Below are positions 10,970 to 22,937 of a stretch of DNA of 64,000 nt, piece by piece. Positions within the stretch are counted from its first letter, which is position 1. The number at the start of each line of letters is the position of its first letter. Position numbers and translations under genes: made by a program. Under the pieces are notes generated by a model. It saw only the letters and a program-made list of their open reading frames with translations. It was not told the origin of the DNA and ran no database searches. The DNA is from Sarocladium kiliense (Eukaryota; Ascomycota; Sordariomycetes; Hypocreales; Sarocladiaceae): assembly GCA_030734395.1 (NCBI GenBank), contig JAUZTG010000034.1, forward strand, positions 1,302,001-1,366,000, written 5' to 3'.

Positions 10970-12241
10970 AATCTCGACGCTGGATGGCGGACGGAAGAAG
11001 CGGTCTTGAAGTAGAGGCCTTGAATTAGAGGCTAATCTGTTTCGTTAGTTCAAACAGATCCACATCTCGTTATTTGTTATGAGATGACTTACAAACCAAA
11101 TGATACGCTTCTTGACAAGTATAGTAGCTCTGAGTCAAAATGTTCTCTTTAATTGGTTTTTTTTTTTTTGGAAGGGGGACTTACTCTTATAACCGGCAAG
11201 AGGCAGAGCAGGGTTGGCCATTTTAGCGGTAGGTACAACGATATTCCTTCGAATCAACCTGTAAGAATCGGATGGTTTCCCCCCCGATGATCCTTTTGGC
11301 TCCGTCTTAGGCGGGGTTGCGTTTGCCCTCATCTACTGTACCTCCACGAAACTATGACGGTGACTATCAGTGTACATGTACGTGCACGCCTCACTGCCAC
11401 GGTATCTTCCGTCTAAGACTTTAAGGCACCAAGACTCTATGTTGAAGCCTTACGTTAGTGGCATGGCTGTTATATCTCCAACAGCCTGAACCCCTGTACA
11501 AAGGGGCTAACAACCGGTGAAGCGCCCTATCGGCAACAAGGAGAGCACGCGAAACGTCCACGGCCATTCTCAGCTCTTACGTGGTGCGTGGGAAATCACT
11601 TTTCGCTCGATTGATTCAAATGATTAAAACGTGTCAACCTCAACCAGATCAATTTGACATCGTCTGATCATGTCTTTGCCCACTGACGCGCTACTTCAAT
11701 GTCACAGTGCAGGGTGTCATCAGACGGTGGAAAAAGTATCCTGAAAAGAAAAGAGGTTCCATGCTTATGTCCCATATCCCACAATTCCTAGGTCGGCTGT
11801 AAGCCTATTCCAAATTTAGTCTCAACCTGGATTCCTTAGCCAAGTTCACCTTGGCTGACTCTCACCAAGGTGGAAACAATGTATTTCAACCTCTCTTACT
11901 AGGATGATGCTTCAAACGGGTGCCGAGGCGGGCACTTCGACGGCCATAGGAACCCGCCTTAGCAAAGTCTTGCTTACGCTAGTTAAATTCCCGCAATTTA
12001 GTATCATCCAAGGGTTAATTTCGTCATAGCCCACCTACTTACGCAACCCTACTCCAGAGTAAGACGCTGACTAGATCCTAGCAAGGTGGGGAGGGACCGC
12101 ATCATGCCTGCCTAACACTATAATACGAATTACCTAATTCTCCCGTCACTCCCAGTAGTATACGTTGTAAGTACTAGACTTTCGCACTTGGCGTTTCTAG
12201 GAGGTTTGTCCCCTGCTACTTTGATTAAAACACTGTCCATA
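10970..12241. other. Gene-poor stretch, no gene seen
   Basis: About 1.3 kb without a convincing open frame. It contains a T-rich run at about 11155-11169 and no recognisable repeat ends. Confidence 0.5.
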
Positions 12242-12382
12242 ATGAAGATCCCTTTAGTTTTCCTCCTTCTAGTCGCATTGCTCGCCCTTCCTGTTGCCAA
12301 GCCTCAAACTAATGAGGCCATGGAAAAACGCGACGCTTTTAACGACAGCCCCCCTAGGGACCGTTCGCTGAACCTCTTATAG
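12242..12382 (+). CDS. Possible short secreted peptide (doubtful)
   Basis: 46 codons. The start at 12242 gives MKIPLVFLLLVALLALPVA, a strong hydrophobic signal-like segment, then a short polar tail containing a dibasic-type EKR site before DAFNDSPP. An in-frame ATG 54 bp upstream would bury the signal. It may be the first exon of a gene lost to the adjacent transposon zone, a tiny secreted peptide, or chance. No splice donor convincingly extends it. Confidence 0.25.
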   Translation: MKIPLVFLLLVALLALPVAKPQTNEAMEKRDAFNDSPPRDRSLNLL

Positions 12383-12833
12383 ATTGCTGCCCATATCAGC
12401 TTATCCTTCCCCTCCTTTAACTAATTATCAGTTTCTTCTCTTCTAGGATAAAACTGACATTTAATACTGCCCCTTGCCTACGCCTACCGCCATTGCTTAT
12501 AGTTAGCGGCTAAGTCCCGTTGCTATTAGGACAGTCTGCTGGTCATCGGCTATCTATATAGGGATCCTAGTCGAACTGCAGCTGGAAAGTCGTCCAGCCG
12601 TAACTCAGCTAGACGCGTTTTAGCGTAGCGTTAAGCAAGTGCCACTCCTCGAATTTCGCACTAGTGGTTCAAGTAAGACGGGTGTGAGAAGAGCGGCGCG
12701 ACGGTGGCGGGCTCGGGATGTTGCGGGCCGAGCGAGATATACTTCAAAAGCTCACATATAATAATACAACCGCCAGGACAGACCTTACCAGTAGTATAAG
12801 AAAATATATTATAGTTATTCTATAATTTAAATA

Positions 12834-12876
12834 ACGTACTTTATCACCGAGCTGGCCACCTCATCGCGATAATCCA
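12834..12876 (+). repeat. Left terminal inverted repeat of pogo element
   Basis: 43 bp beginning acgtactttatcaccgagct. It pairs with 14620-14679 on the other strand with one mismatch outside the 17-bp insertion. It is markedly less AT-rich than the body of the element. Confidence 0.9.
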
Positions 12877-14619
12877 TCAATTCAAGCAGATAACTCAATA
12901 ATAATAAAGAAAAAAAAGAAAAACTAATCGTTACTACCTTTATTAGCAGATGAGATAACTATCTAATATATTCTTATATTATATCTAGTATTTCTATATA
13001 TTCTATAACATCTTAACTTCATTTTTACGCGAGGCTTTTAACCACTATCTTCTTATATTTCCTGCTTTATTTATATATTAGCCTTAATCTAAGCTATTTA
13101 GCCCTGTTTATTAGTTAAAGATATAGCTTCGCTATCCCTAAGTTACTTTTTCTTCTCTCTCTGATAATAACTTAAAGATATTATTTATCTCTTAAAGTAA
13201 TTTAACCTCTGCCTCTAAAAAAGCTATTTAATATATAATAATCATTATACTTTTAGCTAAGTAACTAATATTATCTAAAATTAAAGTCAGCGAGCTTCCC
13301 TAGTAATGAGAGATTTAATCTGTTAATAATTCTCTTTATATTATAACCTTGTTAGTGTTTATTAGTATTTAAGAGGTCTAAGGCTTAGGTAGGCTAGAGG
13401 AGGTCCCTAGAGGTATTAACGTCTTAAACTTTATATCCAGCTTTAAGAGAATAGATTCTAGGTTGTAAGGTAAAAGTCCTAAGCCTTAAAAACCCCCTTA
13501 GATATTTTCTTTTATAATTATTATCTAGAATGCCTTATAAAATGCTAGAAAGAAGTCCTCCTTTAAGATATAAGTTATACCTGCTTATATCTTCTCTTTA
13601 ATTTCCTGATTATACGCTTTCTTTAGCGGCCTAAAATAACTAATATTAAGTAGCTAGAGTATATAAGATAAATAAAGAGGTATATAGAGCGGGATGATGT
13701 TCTTCTCTTTATAATAGCTGTTAAATTCAATAGATTAGTGACTTTTATAGCTATCTAGCATAAGAAGGCAGTATTTACTAACTATAAGTGATAAGGTATG
13801 CTTATTGAAATATTAAATCCAATCCAGACTAATTTCATTTATTGTCTAGCTGTTTTAAGATGTTATAATAACCTAGTTAGGTAGTAGAGGGTTATTTTTA
13901 TACTAGCTTAAGAGGTAATATTAGCTTATAATTATAATAAATAAAGGAATATAATAACTAGTCCTTATAATACCCTAAATCACAGTTATCTATTCTTGAT
14001 TACTAGGTTATATTAGTTTTATATTTAAAACTCTTTTAGAGCTTGTTATAATTGTTCTGGTTAAGATAATACTTATTTAAAAGCTAGTCTTATTAAAATT
14101 ATAGATATTATTATTTATAATATTATACTTTATAATTATATTCTTTATAAAAGAGAACTACGCGTTTATTATAGCTAGATCTTTATATAAGGCTCTCTTA
14201 TAATTATATTTCTAGACTTAATATATTTTGAGCTCTTTATATTATATAATAAAGCAGTGAGGCCAGAGCTTACTAACTAGTAATACGCTATACACTATAA
14301 GTAGAAGATTTACTATTATAGCTATACTATTAATCTATAGGGAGCATGATTATAAATCTAGATTAAATATCCTCTTAATAATTACCTCCTCTTCTAGCTT
14401 GGTTAATTTTAAAGAGTTAGGCAGGCTATTATATCGAGGAGTTATATTATTAATTTAAGTTACAAGAGTTAATCGAGGAACTTTATAAATCTTAGCTATA
14501 CGTTATATATTTAATTTTAGGTCTTTTTTTAAAGCTTAAATAGTAAGTAATAATTAAGTATCTTTATAAGGCGTTTTTATAATATATAAAGAAGAAAAGG
14601 GGGATTAAAAGTAGAAGAG

Positions 14620-14679
14620 TGGATTATCGCGATGAGGTGGCCAGCTCGGTGATATAGCCAGCTCGGTGATAAAGTATGT
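14620..14679 (-). repeat. Right terminal inverted repeat with internal duplication
   Basis: 60 bp matching the 43-bp left end, plus 17 bp at 14654-14670. The insertion repeats the 14-bp block gccagctcggtgat (14640-14653) after a 3-bp ata spacer. Confidence 0.9.
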
Positions 14680-14761
14680 TATATATAAGTTTTATAAGAT
14701 AAAATAATTAATATCTCTATAACTAGCTACCCTATAACAAAATAAACTATATTATAATAAT

Positions 14762-16350
14762 TCACATCCAATCATCTTCGCAAGCTGAACAGGCCAACTG
14801 CCTGCAGCCGTCCCGAACATCCCTTAAAATTAATTCTAATACCGGCATTCGAATCAGCCCGTCCTCTTCTCCCCCGACGAGATGACGCATCGCGCGCGCA
14901 CATCGGCTGAGGCGGGCGAGCCGATGGTCATCGATAAAGGAAGAAAGGGGCTGGAGTAAAGCCTTCACCACCCTAATGCAGGCGCCTCCCAGTTCACGTA
15001 ACGAGGCAGCAATAAACCCGAGGCGGCCGCGGGCAAAACGCTAATAGACCTGAAAGAATAGGAGATTTATAATTAAATCGCCGGACTTATCCTACACGAC
15101 ACTCTTAATAAGGTATAGGACCTTACACTTGAGCTGGCTAGTGCGCGAGAGGAGCGCGCCCGCTCTGAATACGCCACGAGCGAGAGGAGCGAAAATGCCA
15201 GCTCCTTAGAAGAGAGAATCGCGGCAAGAATCACCAAGGCAGTTACAGACGGCATCAGAGCGGGAACGCAACACGCCCGCGCGTCATGGGCTGAGGTAGC
15301 CCGGACGCCTCTAGCCTCGGCGCCGTCTATTACCACTGCAGGAAATACTCGAACTAGCAGCGCCAGCGATATGAAACCGCTCTGAACGCGGGTAGAGCGC
15401 GAGCTTATAGTCAGGATAAGGGACGCTACGGAGGAGGTCTGTAATAGGTCGGTCGAGCAGATTATAATAACCGCGAACCGAACCCAAGGCGATAACGCGG
15501 TGGTGGCGGCTCGTAAACTACCTAGTAGCGACACTGTTTTAGTATTCAGAACGGCCTCTAAGGCAGGAGGAAGTAACGCGGACTAGGTCAGGTCCGCCTT
15601 TAAAAAGGTGTCCTCCTCCCGACCTAGCTACGCGGTAGTAGCGAAGAGGGTGCGCAGCGAGCTCGCAGCGTAGAATATTAAAACCCTTTATAAGATTATT
15701 ATAAAATAGAATAGCGTTAATATCACTAAGGTTATTAAAATATGTAATAGAGGCGGCTATGTAGATAGGACGATGCTGATTATTAGCGTTATAATACTAG
15801 AAGATATAAATAAGCTCTGCGAATAGGGGCTTGTTTTAGCCTATGAAATATACGACTGCGAACTATATAAGGAGGCTGCTAAATTAAAGCAATGCTATTA
15901 ATGCCACGCCTTCGGATATATCGCGAAGTTCTGTAAAGCTACACCGTGCTACAGCTATTGCGTAGAAGTGGCATACACGGGGGAGACTAGCTGCCTAGCT
16001 ATAAAACCAGGAGCTAAACTTAAATACCCTAATTATAATGGCCCTCATCCAGTATAGGACCGCCGTTGCCCCGAGGTAACTACGTAACAGATGTCCGCCT
16101 GTAAGGCATATTAAACGAGGCCTATAAGATTCATAACCGCCCCTTATGTATACTAAGCGGAGGAAATTATAAAAGCGAACTAAGGGCGTAGCACCAGCGA
16201 GCCCGCTAAGGCCTCGTGGATTAGATAACTGCTAGGATTTAAAAACAAGAGGCCTAGGATAAGCTCGATGAGGAGCCGCGATGTAAGCACTATGGACCCG
16301 GAGCGCTCCTGAGCCGTATCTTAAAGCGAGATTAGCAGATTCCTATAAAG
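14762..16350 (+). pseudogene. LINE ORF1 (gag-like, CCHC zinc knuckle) relic
   Basis: A long readable frame from about 15070 includes RITKAVTDGIRAGTQHAR, SWAEVARTP and RTQGDNAVVAARK. The nucleic-acid-binding cysteine cluster lies at about 15890-16090: CYxCHAFGYIAKFC, CYSYC, ETSC and CPEVTT, where the expected knuckle His is Tyr (CAT to TAT) and a Gln is TAG. The part before about 15600 is GC-rich and has few stops, while the rest is heavily mutated. The protein packages the RNA template in Tad and I-type elements. Confidence 0.7.
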
Positions 16351-16389
16351 TAATGCTGAACGACTCCTTCCTGTTATTTAATGATAAAA

Positions 16390-19300
16390 GTGTTATTCTA
16401 GAATATAAATAAATAGGCCGCCTTAATATACTTTACGCTCCGAGCCTGCGGTGAGTACGATGTGATCGCGCTAGCTAAACCTTATATCGACCTGAATACT
16501 AGCTCTCCCGCCGCCCCCGGCATAAGTAGCTATAACCTTATATACTCGCCAGGCTAGATAGCACTTTATATTTATAAACGCTACGGCCCCGAGTCATGGT
16601 AAGCGCGCTCTAGCCGCGATTAGGCGGAGGTTACTTTCTCTAGAAATACTCCTAACACGCTACGAGTCATAACACTTTACCGTTCCCCGAGCGCTTCTAG
16701 CCCGGAGACGCTTTAAATATTATATAATGCTAAGCCGGGGCCGCTTATTATTATTATTAGTGACTTTAACTTATATTATCCCTTCTAGGACTAATATAGC
16801 TACTACTATGCTGATAGCGAGACTCTGCTTTATAAAGCATAGCGCCTCTAGTGCGTGCTCGCCACGGCCTAGGTATTATAATGCGCTCCTTTTTAGGCTA
16901 CTAAGATAATATACTAGACCTAGTATAGGCTAATACCGATATATAAGCAACTTATCTTAATATAGACTATGACCTAGACAGGTCCGACTATTTCTTGTAG
17001 ATCGTCTATAGCGGATACGAGGCTATATTCCTGCCCTCTTATATTAAGTCTAGACGATAGAGGGAAGTTGATATTAATAAAGTTAGGAGCGAGGCGTGGG
17101 CGCGTTTCTATAGCTCCCTGCTTATTATAAGTAATCTAGAAGCTATCAACGAGGCAGTATAATACCTTACTAAGGAGCTATATAAGATAGCTGACTTTGT
17201 GGTTTCGTAGTGAGGGAGCTGCGGCTTATGAACGAGCTTGTAATAAGACCCGGCCATAGGGGCGGCGACTAGGAATCTAAAGACCATCTACTGCCGTTAT
17301 TAAAGGATAAGGAATTAAGCAGACTGGCGATAGCTCCGCGAGGCGGCCGTGGTAATATGCTGCTATGTCTTCAAGGCTTGTAGGAGAGCATTCCATGAAT
17401 ATACCTACGATGCCTCAGCCAACCCAATAAAGCTATGTAGGTTATTGAAATAAGGCCGCCTCCGTAATAGCCTCATACCCGAGGACGCGCGGCTTCCAAT
17501 ACTACGGGACGGTATTAGGGGCACCGCAAGTATATATAAAGAGAAAGTAAGAGTGCTTATGGACCGCTTCTTCTTAAAGCCTTAGGCTATAGCCCCATCG
17601 GGGGCACAACCGGACTAAGCCACGGCACATAGCATCCTAATCCTGTAGCGTATAAGCAGCGTAGACATAGCGATAGCGCTGGAGGGTATCAAGCCCTAGA
17701 AAGCTATAAGGGATAATAATATCCTAGCGGGGTTCCTAACAGCCTACAGCTCGTAGATCTACTATCTTATAGCAAGAATCGCCGACGCTTGCTTTAAGGC
17801 CGGCTATTTCCCGCGGCAATACTAAAGCATATATATAACAGTTATTCCTAAGCTAAATAAACCTCTAGACACGAGGCGCACGGCAAAGGGATGGTGCCTG
17901 ATCTTATTGTTATATATAATTAGTAAGGTTATTAAGATGATCTTTACTAAGCGTATCGTGGACGTAGCAGAGAAGCATGGCCTCCTCCCTAAAAGCTAGA
18001 TAAGCAACCGCAGAAAACAATTAATGGAATTAGTACTCGCTATAACAATAAAAGGGATATGTGCAGCGTGGGCCCGCGGCGGGATCACCTTGCTCTTATA
18101 GCTAGACTTTACTAGGGCCTTTAATATTATCAACTACTACTACTTATTATACGACCTTTAATAAATAGGGCTCCTCTCCTAGATTATATAACTTATAGCT
18201 TCCTCGAGGCGTGAATAGTATAGCTCCGCTTCGACAACAAGACGTCTATGCCCTTCCTTATCCTATTAGGAGTCTCCTAGGAATCCCCGCTCTCCCTAAT
18301 CCTCTTCATACTTTTCATCTTAAGTCTATATAAAAAGCTATCCTCCTGCGAGGGGATAATAACTGTTAGCTTTGCTAATAATACCAACTTATCCGCCTTC
18401 AGGAACAACGCTTAAATAACACAGCGCTGCTTTAAGGCTGCTTAGATAGTTTACTCTGAGTAGGCATTAGATAAGAGGATAACTTTCGAACTAGATAAGG
18501 CCAGCCTTATCTATTTTATTAAAGCCAGAGCAGCTAAAACGGAGCGGATATAGCTCGGGGTTATAATTATTAAACTATAGCAGGATAGGCGGTTCCTAAG
18601 AGTTATCCTATAATGCAAACTGCTATAAGGATTATATCTAAGTAACTTAAAAGGTAAACTTGAACGCTAATAGCGAGCTCTTAGCGTAATCGTAGCGAGC
18701 ACGTAGGGAATCTGACTTATAAACGCCAGGCTTGTTTATTCACAGATTATCTAAATAATAATAACCTATAACGCCTCCTCTATCTATACCCCGACTAAGC
18801 CTAGAGGGAATCCGCGCAAAATAACATGCTTGCTCGCTATAAAATAATACCAGGGCCTTCGTATCGTCGCAGGAGCCTATTAAGTAATGCTAGGTTACTT
18901 ATTTAAGATAGAACTTATAATCCCCTTATTTAACCTATATATAAATAAGAGGTGCTAGAACTTTACAGCTAAGACCCTTTAGCGAGGCGAGGCTATAGCG
19001 GTGTTTAAAGCTAGTATAAAAGCGGTATAATAGATCACGAGACGCTGTTATAAGAGCGGCTATAAGCCGCTGACCTCCCAGAAACTGATAATAGAACTGT
19101 AGGAATAGGCTAGAGAGTGGCTACGCTACGAGGCTAATAAGAAGAAGCTGCGGGAATGCATAATCCGGGAATGGGAAGACTGGTGGCACGACCAGGCCTC
19201 TAGCCCGGCTATACGCCGGCTACGGGGCAGGGCCGCTGCTGCAGAGTTTAACCCCAGCTTTAAGATATTACTCTTAAGAAAAGTGTATTAACGCCTTATA

Positions 19301-19720
19301 AAGTATGAGAGCTTAGCACTTATATAGCTATAGACGGGGTGCGTTAGTCTAAGGTCATTCCTTTATAATTAGGGCGTCCCCGTGGCGCCTATGCTATTCT
19401 GCTAATATAGTAGCGGCAAGGAAATAGTCTATTATATCCTGGCTGAATGCATACTTAGCCGAGATAAACTTGCTTATATCCTGCTATGGTCCCGATGCGA
19501 TGCCATAGAAGCCCTATCATCACCTAGAGCAGCGGGCATACTTACTAGATGGTTCCTTAGGGACTGTAAGCCTGAGCAGTTCCGGCTGGCAGTATCCCTT
19601 TGGGAGCAACGGCTCCCTCACGAATAGAACCCGCTACGCATAAACAGCTCGCGAGCAGCGGGCCCGCGCCGGGCTAATCTAATCCAGCTAAACGTCCCTA
19701 TACTGGCGTACACCCGTGGC
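16390..19720 (+). pseudogene. LINE ORF2 (reverse transcriptase) relic
   Basis: Reverse transcriptase blocks can be read in order: LDFTRAFNIIN near 18100 (block A), ESPLSLILFILFI near 18280 preceded by TAG (block B, normally PQGSP), and VSFANNTNL near 18370 (block C, where the catalytic Asp-Asp pair reads Asn-Asn). The upstream 1.5 kb would be the AP-type endonuclease but is too eroded to delimit. Near 19400-19640 a conserved tail reads YILAECILSRDKLAYILLWSR and CKPEQFRLAVSLWEQRLPHE. Many in-frame stops leave no active product. Confidence 0.72.
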
Positions 19721-20141
19721 CACTCGCTCTTATAATAATAGCAATATCGCCACGACGGCGCAGCAGCGCCGCAGCGTCCTCTCCGCGCTCCTCAGTAGCC
19801 TATAAAGAGGAGCAGCAGAGGCAGTGATAGCTATAACGACTCGGGCAAACTCTTATCTACTACCTCGGAGGCATAATAAAGGCGCAGCGTAGACGCTAAT
19901 ATTCTTCTTCCTTATATTCCTTATTCTCTTATCTTTACTCCTCTCCTTTATCCTACGTATAGGATAAGTCTGGCTATCATGCTAGTTTTCATAGCACTGA
20001 ATCCCCAGGGGACGCTGCGATGCCGCAGCGGCCACGCATTTACCGCGCACGGGGTTTTCATCCTATTTCATAAGGTTTTCCCCCGAGCTACTACAGATAG
20101 AGGCACCGCCCACCCACCCTATAGGGGGTCAGCGGAGTATA

Positions 20142-20166
20142 ATAATAAATAAATAAATAAATACAT
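20142..20166 (+). repeat. TAAA-type tandem tail of LINE
   Basis: About five tandem TAAA units (ataataaataaataaataa...) lie at the 3' end of the LINE, marking the end of the retrotransposed copy. Confidence 0.7.
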
Positions 20167-20169
20167 ATA

Positions 20170-20607
20170 AAAAATTTCATAGATTTATAGACATTGGTTT
20201 ATTTAGAATCTGGCGATAAAATCTACTTAATTTGCCTAACCTTTATATTACTTTCTTTTACTGCTGCGCTCAGAAACCTAACAATTATTATCTGCTTAGG
20301 TTATTTAATAATGCTTTCAATAGTAATATAACTAGTAGCTTATTAAATAAGACTATTAAATTTAAATCTTTATTATTATCTTAGTTTAAGTTATTATCTT
20401 AAACAATAAATAAATAAATAATATTATTAGACGAAATTAAGATTAAACTATCTTATATTTTATTACTTAAAGCCTCCTGCTCCTAGGGATACTATTTATT
20501 CAAGGGGTAATATGACTCCGGTATAAATAATAAATTATTTATGCCTTAATAAATAGAATGTTTTTAAAGAGATGGGTCATTAAGAGAAATAAAGGCTATA
20601 TTAAGGG
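20170..20607. other. AT-rich spacer, possible older repeat remnant
   Basis: About 440 bp of very AT-rich sequence with a second run of TAAA units near 20406-20421. It is probably RIP-affected debris. No protein match can be read. Confidence 0.5.
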
Positions 20608-21502
20608 TTAGGCTCCAATTTGCGGTCGAAGAATTGGCACCATAGCCCGCGCTTGAGCTGCAGCTGCAATACGGTAATGGTTCGACTTGGTATGAGTTCC
20701 AGCGACTTGCTTGTGTTTAGCATCTCGATTATAAGGATCCCGAGCCTGGCTGATGTAGAATGCGTTGGTGTATGATCTAGAGCCAAAGTTCTTGACCCCA
20801 AAGTTTCCGTATAGGATCGCGTAAACGCAAGGGCGGGAGGAATCAGAAATGTTCACCGATGGTAAGGTTCGCAGAGCTATTGGATCGAAACCACCAGTCG
20901 AAAGAATTCGACGTGCTTGTGGTATAATGCCTAATGCTATATCAGCAACTTTGCTTAGGACTAATAATAGGTACACGTACATTGATAGATCTGGTCAGCA
21001 TACAGAGGCGCGTCCGGGGAGAACATGACTAATTTAGCCTCGAGTGACATGCCTGGGTTATCACGGATAATATCTGCTTGGCTTGACTGAATAGTCCGCC
21101 AGAAAGTGCGAAGAGTCTTTTGCAGGCAATCTGCATCAGCTGTGTTCAAGATTGGGACAATGATCTGACGTGTCTCGGCTATAGATCCCAAGGGCAAAGG
21201 ACCATCCACCATCTTAGCGTCTCTAATGAGACAGTTTTCGGGGACCCAGCCTGTGAAAGTATTAGTTGTTATCAATAGGAGTTGAGTAGGTAGTATGTAC
21301 CAGCCTTGTTAGGATCGCTCTTAGACGTGAAGTATAACCAGTTGCCGCCTTTCTTAGTCACAACTCCCTGATCACCTACTGTGAGTGTAATCAGTTTGGA
21401 TGGACGAGGTGAATCTGGGGGCAGCTGGGATGAATTCCACGTTATGTCCGCCTGGGCTGCTCGAGGACCGCCGTTGAGGTTTTCAATGATCGATGGCGGC
21501 AT
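20608..21502 (-). CDS. Hypothetical protein with GIY-YIG-like C-terminal region
   Basis: Model complement(join(20608..20936,20981..21250,21301..21502)), 266 aa. The introns are 50 nt (donor GTACAT, branch ACTAAT) and 44 nt (donor GTACGT, acceptor TAG). Phases close exactly, so the gene is intact. The first 60 residues are polar, followed by GNWLYFTSKSDPNKAGWVP. The C-terminal part (about 193-255) reads RPCVYAILYG, FYISQARDPYNRDAKH, then SNHYRIAAAAQARAM. This resembles GIY-YIG nuclease order (CVY for GIY, YIS for YIG, then Arg and His), but the Gly of YIG is Ser, so activity is doubtful. It ends next to the LINE debris. Function unknown; the GIY-YIG link is a tentative reading. Confidence 0.55.
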
Positions 21503-22937
21503 AGTGATGTTGAGAGCGGGGGACGGTTATGATGGGATAGAGGCTGACTTAGAACAGTAGAAAGAGATGAATTAGTCGTCACTATAGAATACGACTATAG
21601 GCTTGAATACCACAGGCAGATGAAGCCTAGGTCAGCGACGTCTTTGAGAGATATGAGTACTGATAGAGAATAGAGTACGTGCACATATATGACCAATGTC
21701 CGATGCACAGTGCTCAAATTCAGAGGAGGCACATCTGGATCTTTCTGTGCATCCAGACTAATATAAACCTGAGAGAATACGAACTATTTTTATCACTTGT
21801 AGAGGCCCAAGAATCCAAGGAATCTTCAGCACGATGACATGCTTTATCGTGTTCACCATAGAATTACCAGACAGCTATCTAGGATAATAAGCGAGGGGGG
21901 ACAAACGTATAGTGCGAATGACTTGAGACTATACTGCAGGATGAGAACCTATATAATTGGACAGTTGATATTACGGGACGGAAAACAGGTTTTCGTCTGT
22001 GCGACTCCCCTCGCGAGAGGCGGAGGAGCTGCATGATAACTGTGAAGCAAGCGGCTACAACGAGGAATTGATTGGATCATTGCTATGATGAGGCAACTAA
22101 CCTCCCGTGTAGTTCCGTTCCCACGCGGGGATCACAAGTACTGCAATGTATGGGATAGCGAATTATCAGATAGCAGTAATGAGATAACCGTATCAGACGA
22201 TACACTCTTATACCTCGCATGGCAGTCAATCAGTCTTCATCAGCTTCAGTTAAGACAAAGTGTTACCGCATGTTACGATCAAAGAAGCGAATCTGGGAGA
22301 AAGGGATCAATTACACAATGTAGATGTAAATGGCAAACCCAAATCGTGAGATGCGGGAGTAATTGTTATTTTCAAGCTTATAGGTAGGTAGGAAAGAGCG
22401 ACGTATGGATACTCTCACATATTATAACTGTACGATTGAAGCTTCTAACAGAGGCTCCCAAGAGAACAAGACCAAAGGTGGAACGTGATTTTAAGCTTGC
22501 TCCTGGGTCATGTTCATCCTCAAGGTTGTCAGCAATCGACTAGAGTGAGTACCCGAGCCGTCAGATCCCGAGCTGTCAGAGTTATGCAGTCAAGCGGCGC
22601 CGAAAAGATTGTTCATAGGTAGCTCTGCACGAGATATACTTCGTACTTAAGCACGTTGATAATTAAGCAGACTCATATCACAGCAGGACCAAGATAGAGA
22701 TGAAATAGACCCCGACGAGAATAAAAACAAGCCCGACTGTGGACCTATCATACCTGGTTCAGGCCAAAGTATATAGGTACTAGAAGACTTAAGCAATGAG
22801 TGGGAGACCTTGCTCTACTTTGTTCCAGTACCATTCTCTGCCCCTTCGAGTTGCTCTTTGGGTTATCTCTAGGAATAGAATATAGTACTCAACATCATTT
22901 ACCCCACTAAGTCTAAGCATGGTAACGCTGCGAAACA
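21503..22937. other. Gene-free stretch before the tRNA
   Basis: About 1.4 kb with only short frames that have no recognisable domains. Composition is intermediate. It holds the promoter side of the GIY-YIG-like gene. Confidence 0.5.

Larger units (their letters stand above)
12832..14681 (-). mobile_element. Fot1/pogo-type (Tc1/mariner) DNA transposon, RIP-degraded
   Basis: The element spans 12834-14679 (1846 bp) between TA duplications at 12832-12833 and 14680-14681. It has 43-bp inverted ends with one mismatch; the right end also carries a 17-bp insertion. The interior is extremely AT-rich. Reading the minus strand through many stops gives a pogo-family transposase: an N-terminal helix-turn-helix with RIAKIYKVPR, then WPHCF, the first catalytic block as IYNFNKTSF (usually with Asp where Asn is read), the second block LLMLDSYKSH, then IIPLYIP and RPLKKAYNQEI. 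Size, TA target and transposase all fit Fot1-like elements. The coding capacity is destroyed. Confidence 0.88.
14762..20169 (+). mobile_element. Tad-type LINE (non-LTR retrotransposon), RIP-degraded
   Basis: A roughly 5.4-kb relic with two consecutive decayed frames on the plus strand: a gag-like ORF1 with CCHC knuckles, and ORF2 with reverse transcriptase and a C-terminal zinc-finger-like tail. The 3' end has a tandem TAAA tail at about 20142-20166, normal for target-primed retrotransposons. The 5' edge at about 14762 is set by the change from the AT-rich pogo flank and is uncertain. Most stops are TAG or TAA where Gln is expected, and several catalytic Asp codons read Asn, the two faces of C-to-T mutation. 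It sits only about 80 bp from the pogo element. Confidence 0.85.

Noticed and set aside
14762..14971. 69-codon minus-strand frame at the LINE 5' edge
   Set aside because: Opposite strand of the retrotransposon; no family match and no splice signals.
15073..15534. 153-codon minus-strand frame in the GC-rich LINE start
   Set aside because: It is the complement of the gag-like frame, whose plus-strand reading matches LINE ORF1.
20142..20166. TAAA units considered as a CRISPR-like or telomeric repeat
   Set aside because: Simple 4-bp tandem units at the end of a retrotransposon; no spacers and no telomere motif.
22085..22387. 100-codon plus frame before the tRNA
   Set aside because: No signal peptide, domain or coding bias; AT-intermediate sequence near repeats.
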